From Lampropedia puyangensis (GTDB taxonomy: Bacteria; Pseudomonadota; Gammaproteobacteria; Burkholderiales; Burkholderiaceae_C): 62,646 bases of DNA. The DNA is taken from NCBI RefSeq assembly GCF_004833285.1, contig NZ_STFG01000018.1, positions 1-62,646 on the forward strand, given 5' to 3'. The position numbers and the translations under genes are program-made. Of this stretch, positions 17,027 through 25,049 are shown in pieces. Each line of letters opens with the position of its first letter. The first letter of the stretch is position 1. The notes beneath the pieces are model-generated. The model had not been told where the DNA came from and made no database searches. It was given only the letters and a program-made list of their open reading frames with translations.

Positions 17027-18250
17027 ATGAAAAAACCAACCCCCACCCGTTTGCCAGTCACCGTTCTGTCCGGCTTTCTTGGCGCAGGCAAAACCACACT
17101 GCTCAACCACATCCTGAATAATCGTGAAGGTCGGCGCATTGCCGTCATCGTCAATGACATGTCAGAAATCAACATTGATGCTGACCTGGTTCGACAAGGC
17201 GGAGCGGAACTCTCTCGCACCGACGAGAAACTCGTTGAAATGAGCAATGGCTGCATTTGCTGCACTCTGCGCGAAGACCTGCTTCTGGAAGTACAACGCC
17301 TGGCTCAGGAAGACCGGTTCGATCATCTCGTGATCGAATCCACCGGAATTTCCGAACCACTGCCAATTGCAGAAACCTTCACTTTCACTGACGAAAACGG
17401 CCAGACTCTGGCGGAGATCGCACGGCTCGACACCATGGTGACGGTGGTGGACAGCTTTAATTTCCTGCGCGACTACGCCTCCCGCCAGAGCCTGACCGAG
17501 CGGGGCGAGTCACTGGGAGAAGAAGATCAACGCACAGTGGTCGATCTGTTGACTGAACAAATCGAGTTCTGCGACGTTCTGATCTTGAACAAAACAGATC
17601 TCATCAACAACGAAGAACTGAACCGTTTGCGTGCCATTTTGCACAGCCTGAACCCCAGAGCACGTATTGAAATCTCGCAATTCGGCCGTGTTCCGTTAGA
17701 TCGTTTGCTTGACACCCAACTGTTCGATTTTGAAGAAGCAGCCAAAGCGCCCGGTTGGCTGCAGGAGTTACGTGGTACCCACATACCTGAAACCGAGGAG
17801 TACGGCATCAGCAGTTTTGTCTATCAGGCACGCAGGCCATTTCATCCGCAACGCTTTTATGACTGGGTGCAAAAGGAGTGGCCGGGAGTGGTTCGCTCAA
17901 AAGGTTTTTTCTGGCTCGCCAGTCACCCGAAAATCGCTGGTTCATGGTCACAAGCAGGCGCTGTTGCAAGACACACCCCTGCAGGCTACTGGTGGGCAAA
18001 TGTGCCGCGACAGCACTGGCCACAAGATCCTGATGCACTTCAACATATTCATGAAAAATGGCACAAGGATGTGGGAGATGCGCGTCAGGAAATTGTCCTG
18101 ATTGGTATAAAAATGGATGAAACTGCGTTACGCCAGCAATTCAATGCTTGTCTACTGAGCGATACAGAAATGGCTCTTGGGCCAGATAGTTGGCAGGGTT
18201 TCTCAAACCCCTTCTCAGGCTGGCGTTCAAGTTCAGAGGATCAAGTTTAA
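17027..18250 (+). CDS. CobW/COG0523 GTPase, putative metal chaperone
   Basis: A 407-residue G3E-family GTPase. The P-loop GFLGAGKTT is at residues 16-24, followed by the COG0523 metal site CICC (Cys76, Cys78, Cys79) inside [22 protein letters not shown] (switch), and NKTDL near residue 189 as the guanine-specificity motif. The C-terminal CobW_C domain ends in [16 protein letters not shown], a tail I associate with zinc-related, Zur-controlled members (ZigA/YciC type). It is divergent from the CobN-like operon and shares its control region, so it may supply or remove metal for that system or respond to the same metal starvation. Start: the ATG at 17027 has GGAAA five bases upstream; the ATG at 17015 has none. 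Confidence 0.85.
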   Translation: MKKPTPTRLPVTVLSGFLGAGKTTLLNHILNNREGRRIAVIVNDMSEINIDADLVRQGGAELSRTDEKLVEMSNGCICCTLREDLLLEVQRLAQEDRFDHLVIESTGISEPLPIAETFTFTDENGQTLAEIARLDTMVTVVDSFNFLRDYASRQSLTERGESLGEEDQRTVVDLLTEQIEFCDVLILNKTDLINNEELNRLRAILHSLNPRARIEISQFGRVPLDRLLDTQLFDFEEAAKAPGWLQELRGTHIPETEEYGISSFVYQARRPFHPQRFYDWVQKEWPGVVRSKGFFWLASHPKIAGSWSQAGAVARHTPAGYWWANVPRQHWPQDPDALQHIHEKWHKDVGDARQEIVLIGIKMDETALRQQFNACLLSDTEMALGPDSWQGFSNPFSGWRSSSEDQV

Positions 18251-18337
18251 CCAAGCTGTCCCTTACATATTTTTGAGAGACAAATTTATTCTCCTAACGC
18301 TTCGATTCAGACGGGTACCATTCCCTAATAATTTATA

Positions 18338-18351
18338 TGTACAATAGTACA
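18338..18351. promoter_or_regulatory. TGTAC-AATA-GTACA operator upstream of the SMR-TetR operon
   Basis: TGTAC (18338-18342) and GTACA (18347-18351) form a perfect palindrome 20 bases before the first SMR gene. It covers a possible -10 hexamer TACAAT (18340-18345). It is a good candidate operator for the TetR repressor encoded third in the operon. Confidence 0.5.
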
Positions 18352-18371
18352 CATAATTTCTGAAATGTATT

Positions 18372-18686
18372 ATGGTCATATCAACGCTTATCTTCGGAGC
18401 CTTTTGCAGCACCTTGGGCACATTGGCGCTGAAAGGTTCGGAACAATTTCGAAAACCCGCTCCAACGATATTGGCGTTCCTGTGCTATGCAGGCTCGACC
18501 ATCCTGCTGGCTCGTGCGATAACGCTAATGCCAATCGCGTTAGCACATGCAGTGTGGACGGGGCTGGTCGCTCTTGCTTTATTAGCCATCGACCGGTGGG
18601 TGTTTCACCTGGCGCTGTCCGCGAGCCGAGTAGCAGGTTTTTTCTGTGTTCTGGCGGGCATCGCCGTTCTGGGAGTTTGGGCATGA
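18372..18686 (+). CDS. SMR-family transporter subunit 1
   Basis: A 104-residue small multidrug resistance protein with four helices: ISTLIFGAFCSTLGTLALKG, TILAFLCYAGSTILLARAI, ALAHAVWTGLVALALLAI and AGFFCVLAGIAVLGVWA. ARAITLMPIALAHAVWTGLVA matches the SMR core AxxxIPxxxAYAVWxGxG. The first helix lacks the usual membrane glutamate (E14 in EmrE), having Ser or Thr there, so it is likely one half of a heterodimer with the next gene, as in EbrAB or MdtIJ. Its stop overlaps the start of the second SMR gene (ATGA). The substrate is unknown. Confidence 0.8.
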   Translation: MVISTLIFGAFCSTLGTLALKGSEQFRKPAPTILAFLCYAGSTILLARAITLMPIALAHAVWTGLVALALLAIDRWVFHLALSASRVAGFFCVLAGIAVLGVWA

Positions 18687-19030
18687 TGCAGTCACCTACG
18701 CTACGGACGTGGCTGCTGCTTTTGGCGACAGTGTTCGCCGAAGCGAGCGCGACCTTGCTGCTGAAACTCTCCGATGGTTTCCAGCGTATCGCCCCGGGCT
18801 TGATGTCTTTTGCCGTCTATGCGCTTGTGCTTTTCCTGTTCTCGCATGTATTGGCCAGGATTCCCGCGAGTGTGGCCTATACCGTCTGGGCAGGCCTGGG
18901 CACCTTGCTGCTGATCCTGTCCGGCTGGGTGTTCTTCGACGAAGCTATGACCTTCCATAATTTGGCAGGCATTGCTTTGATCGTCGTTGGGGTGGTCATG
19001 ATCAATCGCCATCGGGCGTCGGCATCATGA
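18683..19030 (+). CDS. SMR-family transporter subunit 2
   Basis: A 115-residue SMR protein that begins inside the stop of its neighbour (ATGA overlap). Helix 1 reads LLLLATVFAEASATLLLKLSDGF and carries the conserved glutamate (E20) used for proton and substrate coupling. It is followed by LARIPASVAYTVWAGLGTLLLIL, the family hallmark, and a last helix LAGIALIVVGVVMINR. Together with the first subunit it should form an asymmetric efflux pair for cationic compounds or related small molecules. The TetR gene overlaps its end by four bases, which shows a single translationally coupled operon. Confidence 0.85.
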   Translation: MMQSPTLRTWLLLLATVFAEASATLLLKLSDGFQRIAPGLMSFAVYALVLFLFSHVLARIPASVAYTVWAGLGTLLLILSGWVFFDEAMTFHNLAGIALIVVGVVMINRHRASAS

Positions 19031-19584
19031 CTGGGGCGAAAGGTAAGCGTGGCGCGGGTGATCCAGGACGACGCGATCATCTAATCGAAGCTGCGCTGTC
19101 TCTGATGTTTATCAAAGGTATTAAAGGCGTAAATCACCGAACTGTGGCTGCCAAGGCCGGCGTGCCCTTGGGCTCAACCACCTACTATTTCCATGATCTT
19201 GATGCATTGCTAATCGCTTCCATCGAGCGTCTGACGCAACGGAGGCAGACTGAAATGGATGCATGGAGTGAGCGAATTTCATCGCTGGATGAAATGCTGG
19301 TCGAGCTGGCGGACCTAATCGTCAAGCGCCTGACACGAGATCGGCAAGAAACCATGCTGTCGTACGAACTCTATTTCCTTGCGCTGCGTCGTCCGGAGTT
19401 TAGCCATTACAGCGAAGCGTCGACACAAGTACTCAGAGACACCATCCGGCGCTTTGCGAATGAAAAGACAACACGCACTTTGACTGCGCTTGTGGATGGA
19501 CTTGTAATAGAAGGACTACTGTCTACGCACATTCCGACGGCTCAGGATTTGCTCGAAACGATGCGTGTCGTGGCAACAGCATGA
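19027..19584 (+). CDS. TetR-family repressor of the SMR pair
   Basis: A 185-residue TetR regulator. The DNA-binding domain spans about residues 15-65: RRDHLIEAALSLMFIKGIKGVNHRTVAAKAGVPLGSTTYYFHDLDALL, with the recognition helix VPLGSTTYYF. The ligand domain follows and ends at VATA. It overlaps the second SMR gene by ATGA and is the third cistron, so it very likely controls its own operon through the palindrome at 18338-18351. The inducer is unknown. Confidence 0.85.
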   Translation: MTGAKGKRGAGDPGRRDHLIEAALSLMFIKGIKGVNHRTVAAKAGVPLGSTTYYFHDLDALLIASIERLTQRRQTEMDAWSERISSLDEMLVELADLIVKRLTRDRQETMLSYELYFLALRRPEFSHYSEASTQVLRDTIRRFANEKTTRTLTALVDGLVIEGLLSTHIPTAQDLLETMRVVATA

Positions 19585-19680
19585 ATGGTAAGGGAGAGTA
19601 TCTTGGCAGATTGCAGATTGGACCACAGGTAGCTTGCGTCTCACAATGACAGTAACGGGCCAACAAAGAATATTCTCAAA

Positions 19681-19703
19681 CGACCGAGGCTGTGAGGAAA
19701 CGC
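19681..19703 (+). repeat. IS-end-like 23-bp repeat, copy 1
   Basis: CGACCGAGGCTGTG followed by AGGAAACGC matches 22744-22766 at 21 of 23 positions in the same orientation. The GAGGCTGTGnGnAAACGC form is like the outer ends of some insertion sequences. The roughly 100 bases that follow look like eroded transposon sequence with no intact frame. Confidence 0.45.
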
Positions 19704-19861
19704 AAAAAACTCTTCGGTTTGTTGTGAGGCAGCAAAGTGGTGACGCGGGCATCGAGCCAGTGGTGATGCAGCTGGCCATTGAAAACCTGCGGCTCCACCC
19801 TGATTCTGCGCTCTTACAAATTTTCGATCCTGTGCGATTAAGGCTCCCAGAACGCGAGTGA

Positions 19862-20270
19862 CTACGACTCTCTCAGTCCGTCGGCTGTTCTCGCAAGAAT
19901 CTCGGCCAGAGATCACGGCGCATCCGGTCAAACGCTCGATGTCACCGCTGACGAGGTCATAGGAGCCGCGCGCCTGCCGCACCTCATGGATATCACTGCG
20001 ACGACAATGACCTCAGGCAGCCCCGCCTTGATCAGCCCGGTTCGCAGTCCTTCGGCGGGCATCACGTTCAAGACGAAAGGACGCTGCACAAGCTGCGCAA
20101 TCAACCTGCAGACCGTTCCACCGCGCAGAACGTCAGGTCCCGCCAGCTGATAAATGGCGACCTCGTGGCTCTCACTAGTCAGTGCGGCAGCCGGCGACTT
20201 TGGTTACGTCGTTGCGCGAAACGAAACTTACGCGGCTACCCGATTTCGCACAAAGCGGCATCAGCTGCCT
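19862..20270 (-). pseudogene. NmrA/SDR-type NAD(P)-binding oxidoreductase remnant
   Basis: Stitching three frames on the minus strand gives the C-terminal third of an NmrA-like NAD(P)-binding protein: GSRVSFVSRNDVTKVA, then (shift) AALTSESHEVAIYQLAGPDVL, RPFVLNVMPAEGLRTG and GLPEVIV, then (shift) RQARGSYDLVSGDIERLTG, then (shift) LAEILARTADGLRES and a stop at 19862-19864. The family normally has about 280 residues; the N-terminal Rossmann part is missing and the frame is broken at least three times. The remnant abuts the end of the intact SDR gene at 20276. It was probably left by rearrangement in this transferred segment. Confidence 0.65.
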
Positions 20271-20275
20271 GTATC

Positions 20276-21031
20276 TCAGATCGACTGGCCGCCGGAGACT
20301 TCGATGCGCTGGCCATTGACCCAGCGATTGTCGGTACTCAGTAGGCTCGCGACCATTGGGCCTATGTCATCGGGCACACCAACACGACCGAGCGCAGTCA
20401 TGTCCGCGAACGCCTTGTTGTAATCCGGGATGTCGCGCACAGCGCCATCAAGAAAATCGGTTTCGATCGCACCCGGGGCGACTGTGTTGGCGGTGATGCC
20501 TCGGCTACCCAGCTCCTTGGCCATGTAGACGGTCAGAATCTCCACCGCGCCCTTGGCTGCCGAATAAGCTGAAAATCCCGGGAAGGATACGCGCGTCAAG
20601 CCGGAGGAAAAGTTGATAATGCGCCCCCCGTCAGCGAGCACCGGCAGCAGAGCTTGGGTAAGGAAGAATACGCCTTTGACGTGGACATCAAAGAGTGCAT
20701 CGAACTGCGCTTCGGTGGTTGCGGCAAAGTCTGCCATCTCTCCATGCCCGGCATTATTGATGAGGTGATCCAGCGTGTCGCGGCCCCATGTTTCGGTCAG
20801 TGCCTGGCGCACGCCAGCGACAAAACCTTCAAACGAGGGCACATGGCTTGTGTCGAGTTGGAGAGCGACCGCCTTGCGGCCTCCCGCCTGGATTTCGGCA
20901 ACGGCGGCGGCGGCGGCCTCCTTGCCGTTGCGATAAGTGATGATCACATCGCCGCCATGGCGAGCGATGCTCAATGCCGTGTTGCGTCCGAGGCCCCGAT
21001 TGGCGCCAGTAACCAAAGAAATAGTCGTCAT
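20276..21031 (-). CDS. Short-chain dehydrogenase/reductase
   Basis: A 251-residue classical SDR. The Rossmann motif GANRGLG (residues 8-14) binds NAD(P), NNAG is at about 91-94, the catalytic Ser lies in IINFSSGLTRV, and Tyr and Lys in SAYSAAKGAVE (about 156-160). The end GRVGVPDDIGPMVASLLSTDNRWVNGQRIEVSGGQS is typical of the family. The ATG at 21031 follows AGGAGCATTTC. The AraC gene starts 163 bases away on the opposite strand, a regulator-target arrangement often seen for such SDR genes. The substrate is unknown. Confidence 0.85.
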   Translation of the reverse strand: MTTISLVTGANRGLGRNTALSIARHGGDVIITYRNGKEAAAAAVAEIQAGGRKAVALQLDTSHVPSFEGFVAGVRQALTETWGRDTLDHLINNAGHGEMADFAATTEAQFDALFDVHVKGVFFLTQALLPVLADGGRIINFSSGLTRVSFPGFSAYSAAKGAVEILTVYMAKELGSRGITANTVAPGAIETDFLDGAVRDIPDYNKAFADMTALGRVGVPDDIGPMVASLLSTDNRWVNGQRIEVSGGQSI

Positions 21032-21193
21032 GAAATGCTCCTGAGTGCAAAAGTCTTCATGGTAGGAATTTGGCCCGCGTTCGGGTTGCCTGATTATGGT
21101 TTTTTCTTGCCTAATTATCCTGATGATATTTCACGCGGATCATAAAACTGTAGTATTTTCCAATATTAACGCCGCCAAAAGCATCCATTACGC

Positions 21194-22165
21194 ATGGAAA
21201 AAATTGCACAATCCTACTCTGACACTCCATTCATGGGCGCCGCAACTGCACGCATTGGCATCACCGACGCGCTGCTGCAACTTGCAAGCCGATATGCCGA
21301 CCGGCACGCCAACGCCGATGGCTTAGCCGCCACCCCTGTAGAGGGCGTGGTCATCTTGCGCGAGGCAGCGCCTTCGTTGCTTCAGTATGCGATCAGCAAG
21401 CCACTGGTGGCGCTAGTGTTGCAAGGAGGCAAGCGTGTGACCATGGGTAGCCACAGCTATGACTTCGGCGCTGGCGAGTCCCTGCTAATCACGATGGATG
21501 TGCCAACGGTGAGCCAGATCACCATAGCCAGTCGAGCCGCCCCCTACTATTCCCTGGTGATGGAGTTGGATGCTGCAGTCATCGCCGATCTAGCCGGCGA
21601 AATGGGGGGGCAACCGGCGCGGCTGGATCAACCCGTGCGTGTGGATCAGACCGAGTCCGATGTGTCCGAAGCCGCGTTGCGCCTGCTCAAGCTGCTGGAT
21701 CGACCGAGTTCGCTGCCCGTGTTGGGCAAGCAGATGGTGCGCGAACTGCATTTTTGGCTGCTGTGTGGGCAGCATCGCCATGCCATCCGTGCCTTAGGCG
21801 TTACCGATAGCCACACCGCGCGCATTGCGCGGGCCATCTCCATCCTTCGCGCAAACTATACACAAGCGGTGAGCGTTGAGCGCTTGGCCTATGCAGCAGG
21901 GATGAGCCTATCGTCGTTTCATGCACATTTTCGCAGCATCACCACGCTCACTCCCCTGCAGTTCCAAAAGCAATTGCGTCTGCTCGAAGCGCGCCGTCAC
22001 ATGCTGTCCGATGGCGCTGCCATCAGCCAAGCCGCCCACTGTGTGGGCTATGAAAGCGTGTCGCAATTCACCCGTGAATACACTCGCATGTTCGGCCAAC
22101 CGCCAGCACGTAGCATCCGCGAAATGCGCCTACAAGCGCAATCGGCGATGAAACGCGAGGGCTGA
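21194..22165 (+). CDS. AraC-family regulator (AraC_N type)
   Basis: A 323-residue regulator. The N-terminal half (about 40-190: TPVEGVVILREAAPSLLQYAISKPLVALVLQG and GAGESLLITMDVPTVSQI) matches the AraC_N cupin-like domain. The C-terminal half has two helix-turn-helices: VERLAYAAGMSLSSFHAHFRSIT and ISQAAHCVGYESVSQFTREYTRMFGQPP. It is divergent from the SDR gene and likely activates it, possibly in response to a reactive compound, as is common for this subfamily. The segment appears richer in G and C than the flanking core genes. Confidence 0.85.
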   Translation: MEKIAQSYSDTPFMGAATARIGITDALLQLASRYADRHANADGLAATPVEGVVILREAAPSLLQYAISKPLVALVLQGGKRVTMGSHSYDFGAGESLLITMDVPTVSQITIASRAAPYYSLVMELDAAVIADLAGEMGGQPARLDQPVRVDQTESDVSEAALRLLKLLDRPSSLPVLGKQMVRELHFWLLCGQHRHAIRALGVTDSHTARIARAISILRANYTQAVSVERLAYAAGMSLSSFHAHFRSITTLTPLQFQKQLRLLEARRHMLSDGAAISQAAHCVGYESVSQFTREYTRMFGQPPARSIREMRLQAQSAMKREG

Positions 22166-22306
22166 GCAGCGTCAGTGCACGCATTGTGAGCGCGCAGCCA
22201 CGCAGCTGGAGATTTGAGCATTTAATTCAGGCGCGGCCGTTTATCCAACGCTCAAGCCACTGGAAGGCTCCCCCTGCGAGTAAACGCCATACATCAGCGG
22301 ACCTAT

Positions 22307-22552
22307 TCATTGCATGAGATAGCGCCACTTCACCATACGCTCGCCCAAGTCTAAGGTATCTCCATCGACATTAAAGCGGCCATCGCCCTGGTGATGAATC
22401 AATCGTGTTCCCTTGCGTGCCGTGTCGATCCAGATGCGTTGAACCTCCAGGCCCCACAGATTGCAGCGGCGTGCCCTCCCGTCATCGGCGACGCGCCATT
22501 TTTGTCTACCGATGCTGTGGCAAGGCAAATTTGTGGGCTGCATTGACTTCAA
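22307..22552 (-). CDS. Short unknown frame, possibly a gene fragment
   Basis: An open frame of about 81 codons, most likely beginning at the ATG at 22543. It reads CHSIGRQKWRVADDGRARRCNLWGLEVQRIWIDTARKG and then RLIHHQGDGRFNVDGD. The composition is protein-like, with conserved-looking W, G and D residues, but I do not recognise a family. An in-frame stop lies a few codons upstream of the frame and no ribosome site is clear, so it may be the 3' remnant of a larger gene in this decayed region. Low confidence as a functional gene. Confidence 0.35.
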   Translation of the reverse strand: MKSMQPTNLPCHSIGRQKWRVADDGRARRCNLWGLEVQRIWIDTARKGTRLIHHQGDGRFNVDGDTLDLGERMVKWRYLMQ

Positions 22553-23029
22553 GACAGACTGCAGTGCTGGGCGCTTTCATGTGCACAGCCTATATCTAGA
22601 GCCAAGCTGAGAGCCTGACGCAGCTTTTCACAACGGGATGCAGAACACCCTTAGCGAGTTGGGACGATTTTGTGGCTGCACTGAAGTGCACAAGACAATT
22701 TCGTCTCTTCAAGTCTTGCAATTGAAAGACGAAAGTCTACTTACGACCGAGGCTGTGTGAAAACGCTTGGCTGACAGCTATTCAAAAATTAAAATCAAGG
22801 CACCTAGTTTTAGCATTGAGATATTTCCGGCAGCTAAGCAAAATGTAATCTGCCCCTAAGAAATCAGCAGTCATTACAAAAGCACATGATTTGCACACCT
22901 TGCCTTGCCGCATGCACAACCGGCACAATGCCAATACGTGATTTTCAAGTACAAATATCTATCAAAATCTACCTTCATCGTGCAAACAAGCGCACTTTTT
23001 ACAATGGGTAAAACTGTGGGTAGAAAATA
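22553..23029. other. Gene-free stretch with an IS-end scar
   Basis: No coding frame of note. It contains the second IS-end-like repeat at 22744-22766 and AT-rich sequence from about 22780 to 23000 leading to the hairpin at 23030. Confidence 0.5.
22744..22766 (+). repeat. IS-end-like 23-bp repeat, copy 2
   Basis: CGACCGAGGCTGTG followed by TGAAAACGC differs from 19681-19703 at two positions. The pair brackets the pseudogene, SDR and AraC segment as direct repeats, which suggests it came in by, or was shaped by, IS-mediated recombination. Confidence 0.45.
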
Positions 23030-23059
23030 AAAAAAGCCACCTATCAGGTGGCTTTTTTT
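23030..23059 (-). terminator. Intrinsic terminator downstream of tRNA-Ser
   Basis: GCCACC (23036-23041), loop TATCA, GGTGGC (23047-23052), flanked by seven A on one side and seven T on the other. It can work on both strands; on the minus strand it ends the tRNA-Ser transcript 30 bases after the gene. Confidence 0.85.
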
Positions 23060-23088
23060 AGTAAAATCAATGATTTATCTTTTTTTAT

Positions 23089-23178
23089 TGGCGGAAGCGG
23101 TGAGATTCGAACTCACGGAAGGCGTAAACCTTCGACGGTTTTCAAGACCGTTGCATTCAACCACTCTGCCACGCTTCC
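23089..23178 (-). tRNA. tRNA-Ser (anticodon TGA)
   Basis: The minus strand gives a class II tRNA of 90 bases including an encoded CCA. The acceptor GGAAGCG pairs with CGCTTCC, followed by G and CCA. The anticodon arm ACGGTCTTGAAAACCGT holds TGA, there is a long variable arm (CGAAGGTTTACGCCTTCC), and the T arm is GTGAGTTCGAATCTCAC. It reads UCN serine codons, mainly UCA. Confidence 0.95.
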
Positions 23179-23368
23179 CTATTTTGGTTGGCGAAAACCG
23201 CACTCTTGAAGATGGGCTTACGCTTTTGAAGGTCGCCATTGTAAGTGCAAATTCAAGCCAGAAATACATTTTCAGCAGAATGTTGTTTACTTGCGCTGAT
23301 TGACTGCGTCGCTAAACGTAAAGTTGCGAATTACGCAATAGCCAACTTAATGCTTCACCCCAGTCAGT

Positions 23369-24247
23369 TTATTTGCGGTGCTTACCGCGAATCACTGCAG
23401 CATCACACCAGCGCTGGGCGATGTTAGGGGCGGTGGTACAAACTGCTGTGTAAGTGGCCGTTGTGACTGCACGCTCGAGCAACTGGATGTCCGCTTCATG
23501 CTGGCGTGCCACGTGCGGGTCCTCGAAGAAGATGGCCCGATGGCATTGGTTGTTGAGCACCAAGGCTGCAATTTGCGCATCACCACCCAACGGCCCGCTG
23601 TTGTAGCGCTGCACCCAAACTTGGTCTTTAGGCCAACCTTTGCTCCAGGCTAATTCATTGAGTTGCTGTCCCGTAGTACCAGTACCCACACGGCTGCCAA
23701 AGCGTGAGAGCAAGTCAAAATTGCGAGCCACAAAATCCATCATGGTGGGCTTCATGGCATCGTGTGCGATCAAAGCCAATGTTTGCTGCGCATAGTCATG
23801 GAACACGTCGGCTTGCGGATCAGGCGTAAGACCGGCATGAATGCGCTCCATCTCCATCCAGTCGCGTGCGCTGGCTACCGTAGACAAGAAAGGTTTTCCG
23901 TGAATGACGCACTGGCGCTTTAACGCCAAAGCTTCAGGAAAAATCGAGGAAGGATCAACAGGATCCATTAAATAAACGATGCCATCGAGTGTGCGCTCAG
24001 GCGTTCCCATACCTACAACTTCAGCGACAAGCTGCATCAAGCCCCCTTGGTGCCCAAAGGGATAGCGCTGAAGGCCCGAGTAGCCTTGTAGCTTGCTAGA
24101 GGAAGCAATTGCGTCGTACGTGCGGCCAACGGTATGCAGTTGCAGCGCTAGTTCGGAGACGCCCGTTTCGCAATAGTGCAACCAAGTAAAAAGCGCGCCC
24201 TCTTCGTTTTGATGATGCAAGCGATTAGCGGCCAGTCCCAGTCTCAT
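23369..24247 (-). CDS. Methylglyoxal synthase-like protein with two MGS-like domains
   Basis: A 292-residue protein, about twice the length of E. coli MgsA (152). The C-terminal half (about 150-285) is a recognisable MGS domain: LALIAHDAMKPTMMDFV, VGTGTTGQQL, YNSGPLGGDAQIAALV and IFFEDPHVARQHEADIQLLERA, matching HxxGTTG, SGPxGGD and FFxDP of MgsA, with the GGD aspartate kept. The N-terminal half is laid out the same way (RLGLAANRLHHQNEEG, RTYDAIASSSKLQGY, GHQGGLMQLVAEVV, VYLMDPVDPSS) but has HQGG where the catalytic GGD should be, so it may be an inactive copy. If active, it makes methylglyoxal from dihydroxyacetone phosphate. Confidence 0.75.
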   Translation of the reverse strand: MRLGLAANRLHHQNEEGALFTWLHYCETGVSELALQLHTVGRTYDAIASSSKLQGYSGLQRYPFGHQGGLMQLVAEVVGMGTPERTLDGIVYLMDPVDPSSIFPEALALKRQCVIHGKPFLSTVASARDWMEMERIHAGLTPDPQADVFHDYAQQTLALIAHDAMKPTMMDFVARNFDLLSRFGSRVGTGTTGQQLNELAWSKGWPKDQVWVQRYNSGPLGGDAQIAALVLNNQCHRAIFFEDPHVARQHEADIQLLERAVTTATYTAVCTTAPNIAQRWCDAAVIRGKHRK

Positions 24248-24551
24248 AGAGATTCCCGTTTAAAGAACAACCAAAGGTGGCTAGTATCGCCGCTAATACG
24301 GCTTTAGAACGTGGTCAGGATCTGCACTCAATCGCACAAAACTCAAAAAAAGAGGCTGTGAAAGCGCCTGTTGCCGCGCATGCGCCTGTATGTGCAAAAC
24401 AGGCAACGCCGCAATGCGTTTTTTTAGACCTTGCCTTTTGGATTTCAACGCGGTCTGCGTGGAGATCCTAAACACGTTCTTACGCACTGTTTCGTAATCT
24501 CCAAGCAGCGGCTTTATTCAAACAGTCAAGCGGTGATCTGCCGCAACACAT
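24248..24551. other. Intergenic region, no gene
   Basis: About 300 bases. GCCTGTT near 24368 and AACAGGC near 24398 could form a long-loop hairpin downstream of the GNAT gene, and GAGGCTGTGAAAGCGCC near 24352 weakly recalls the IS-end-like repeats. Nothing firm. Confidence 0.35.
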
Positions 24552-25049
24552 TTAGTCGATCAGCTTTTGCCAAAACTGTGCCTGCCCCATGGCAGGATCC
24601 AGCGCATAGGGAGCGTAGCCGAATTGGCGATAAGCCGCTTGTGCTGTGGTATTGCCAGTCAACACCTCCAGCGTCAACTTGCAGGCACCGATCTCACGTG
24701 CAATGGTTTCCGCTTCATTGAACAAAAGCCTCGAAATACCCTTGCCTCTATATGCAGGGGCTACCGCTACGTCGTGCACATTCAAAATAGGTTTGCATGC
24801 GAAGGTGGAGAACCCTTCCATTGCATTGAGCAGGCCCGCAGGCTGACCATCGCAAAAAGCCAAGACCACGTAGGTTCCAGGGCGGCTCGCTAAGGTAGCT
24901 GCTAAATTTTCCCGTGTTGCAGCAGGTAACGGCTCTGCGCCACCCATAGGGTCTTGCGCATAACTATCTAGTAATTCGACCAGCGCCCGGGCGTGCGCTG
25001 CATCATGCAAATCGGCCTGTACTACGGTGGTTTTCAAATCAAGTGTCAT
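24552..25049 (-). CDS. GNAT-family N-acetyltransferase
   Basis: A 165-residue GNAT acetyltransferase. I start at the ATG at 25049 (MTLDLKTTVVQADLHD); the longer frame to 25307 is not protein-like. The acetyl-CoA site is seen in VHDVAVAPAYRGKGISRLLFNEAE (about residues 94-117), where the R-G-K-G loop binds the pyrophosphate. It is followed by LEVLTGNTTAQAAYRQFGYAPYAL, a typical GNAT end. The acceptor is unknown. It appears to be a single-gene unit upstream of the methylglyoxal synthase-like gene. Confidence 0.8.
   Translation of the reverse strand: MTLDLKTTVVQADLHDAAHARALVELLDSYAQDPMGGAEPLPAATRENLAATLASRPGTYVVLAFCDGQPAGLLNAMEGFSTFACKPILNVHDVAVAPAYRGKGISRLLFNEAETIAREIGACKLTLEVLTGNTTAQAAYRQFGYAPYALDPAMGQAQFWQKLID

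Noticed and set aside
18365-18683. Plus-strand frame running in another phase through the first SMR gene
   Set aside because: The SMR phase at 18372 has four clean helices and the family motif; the other phase does not.
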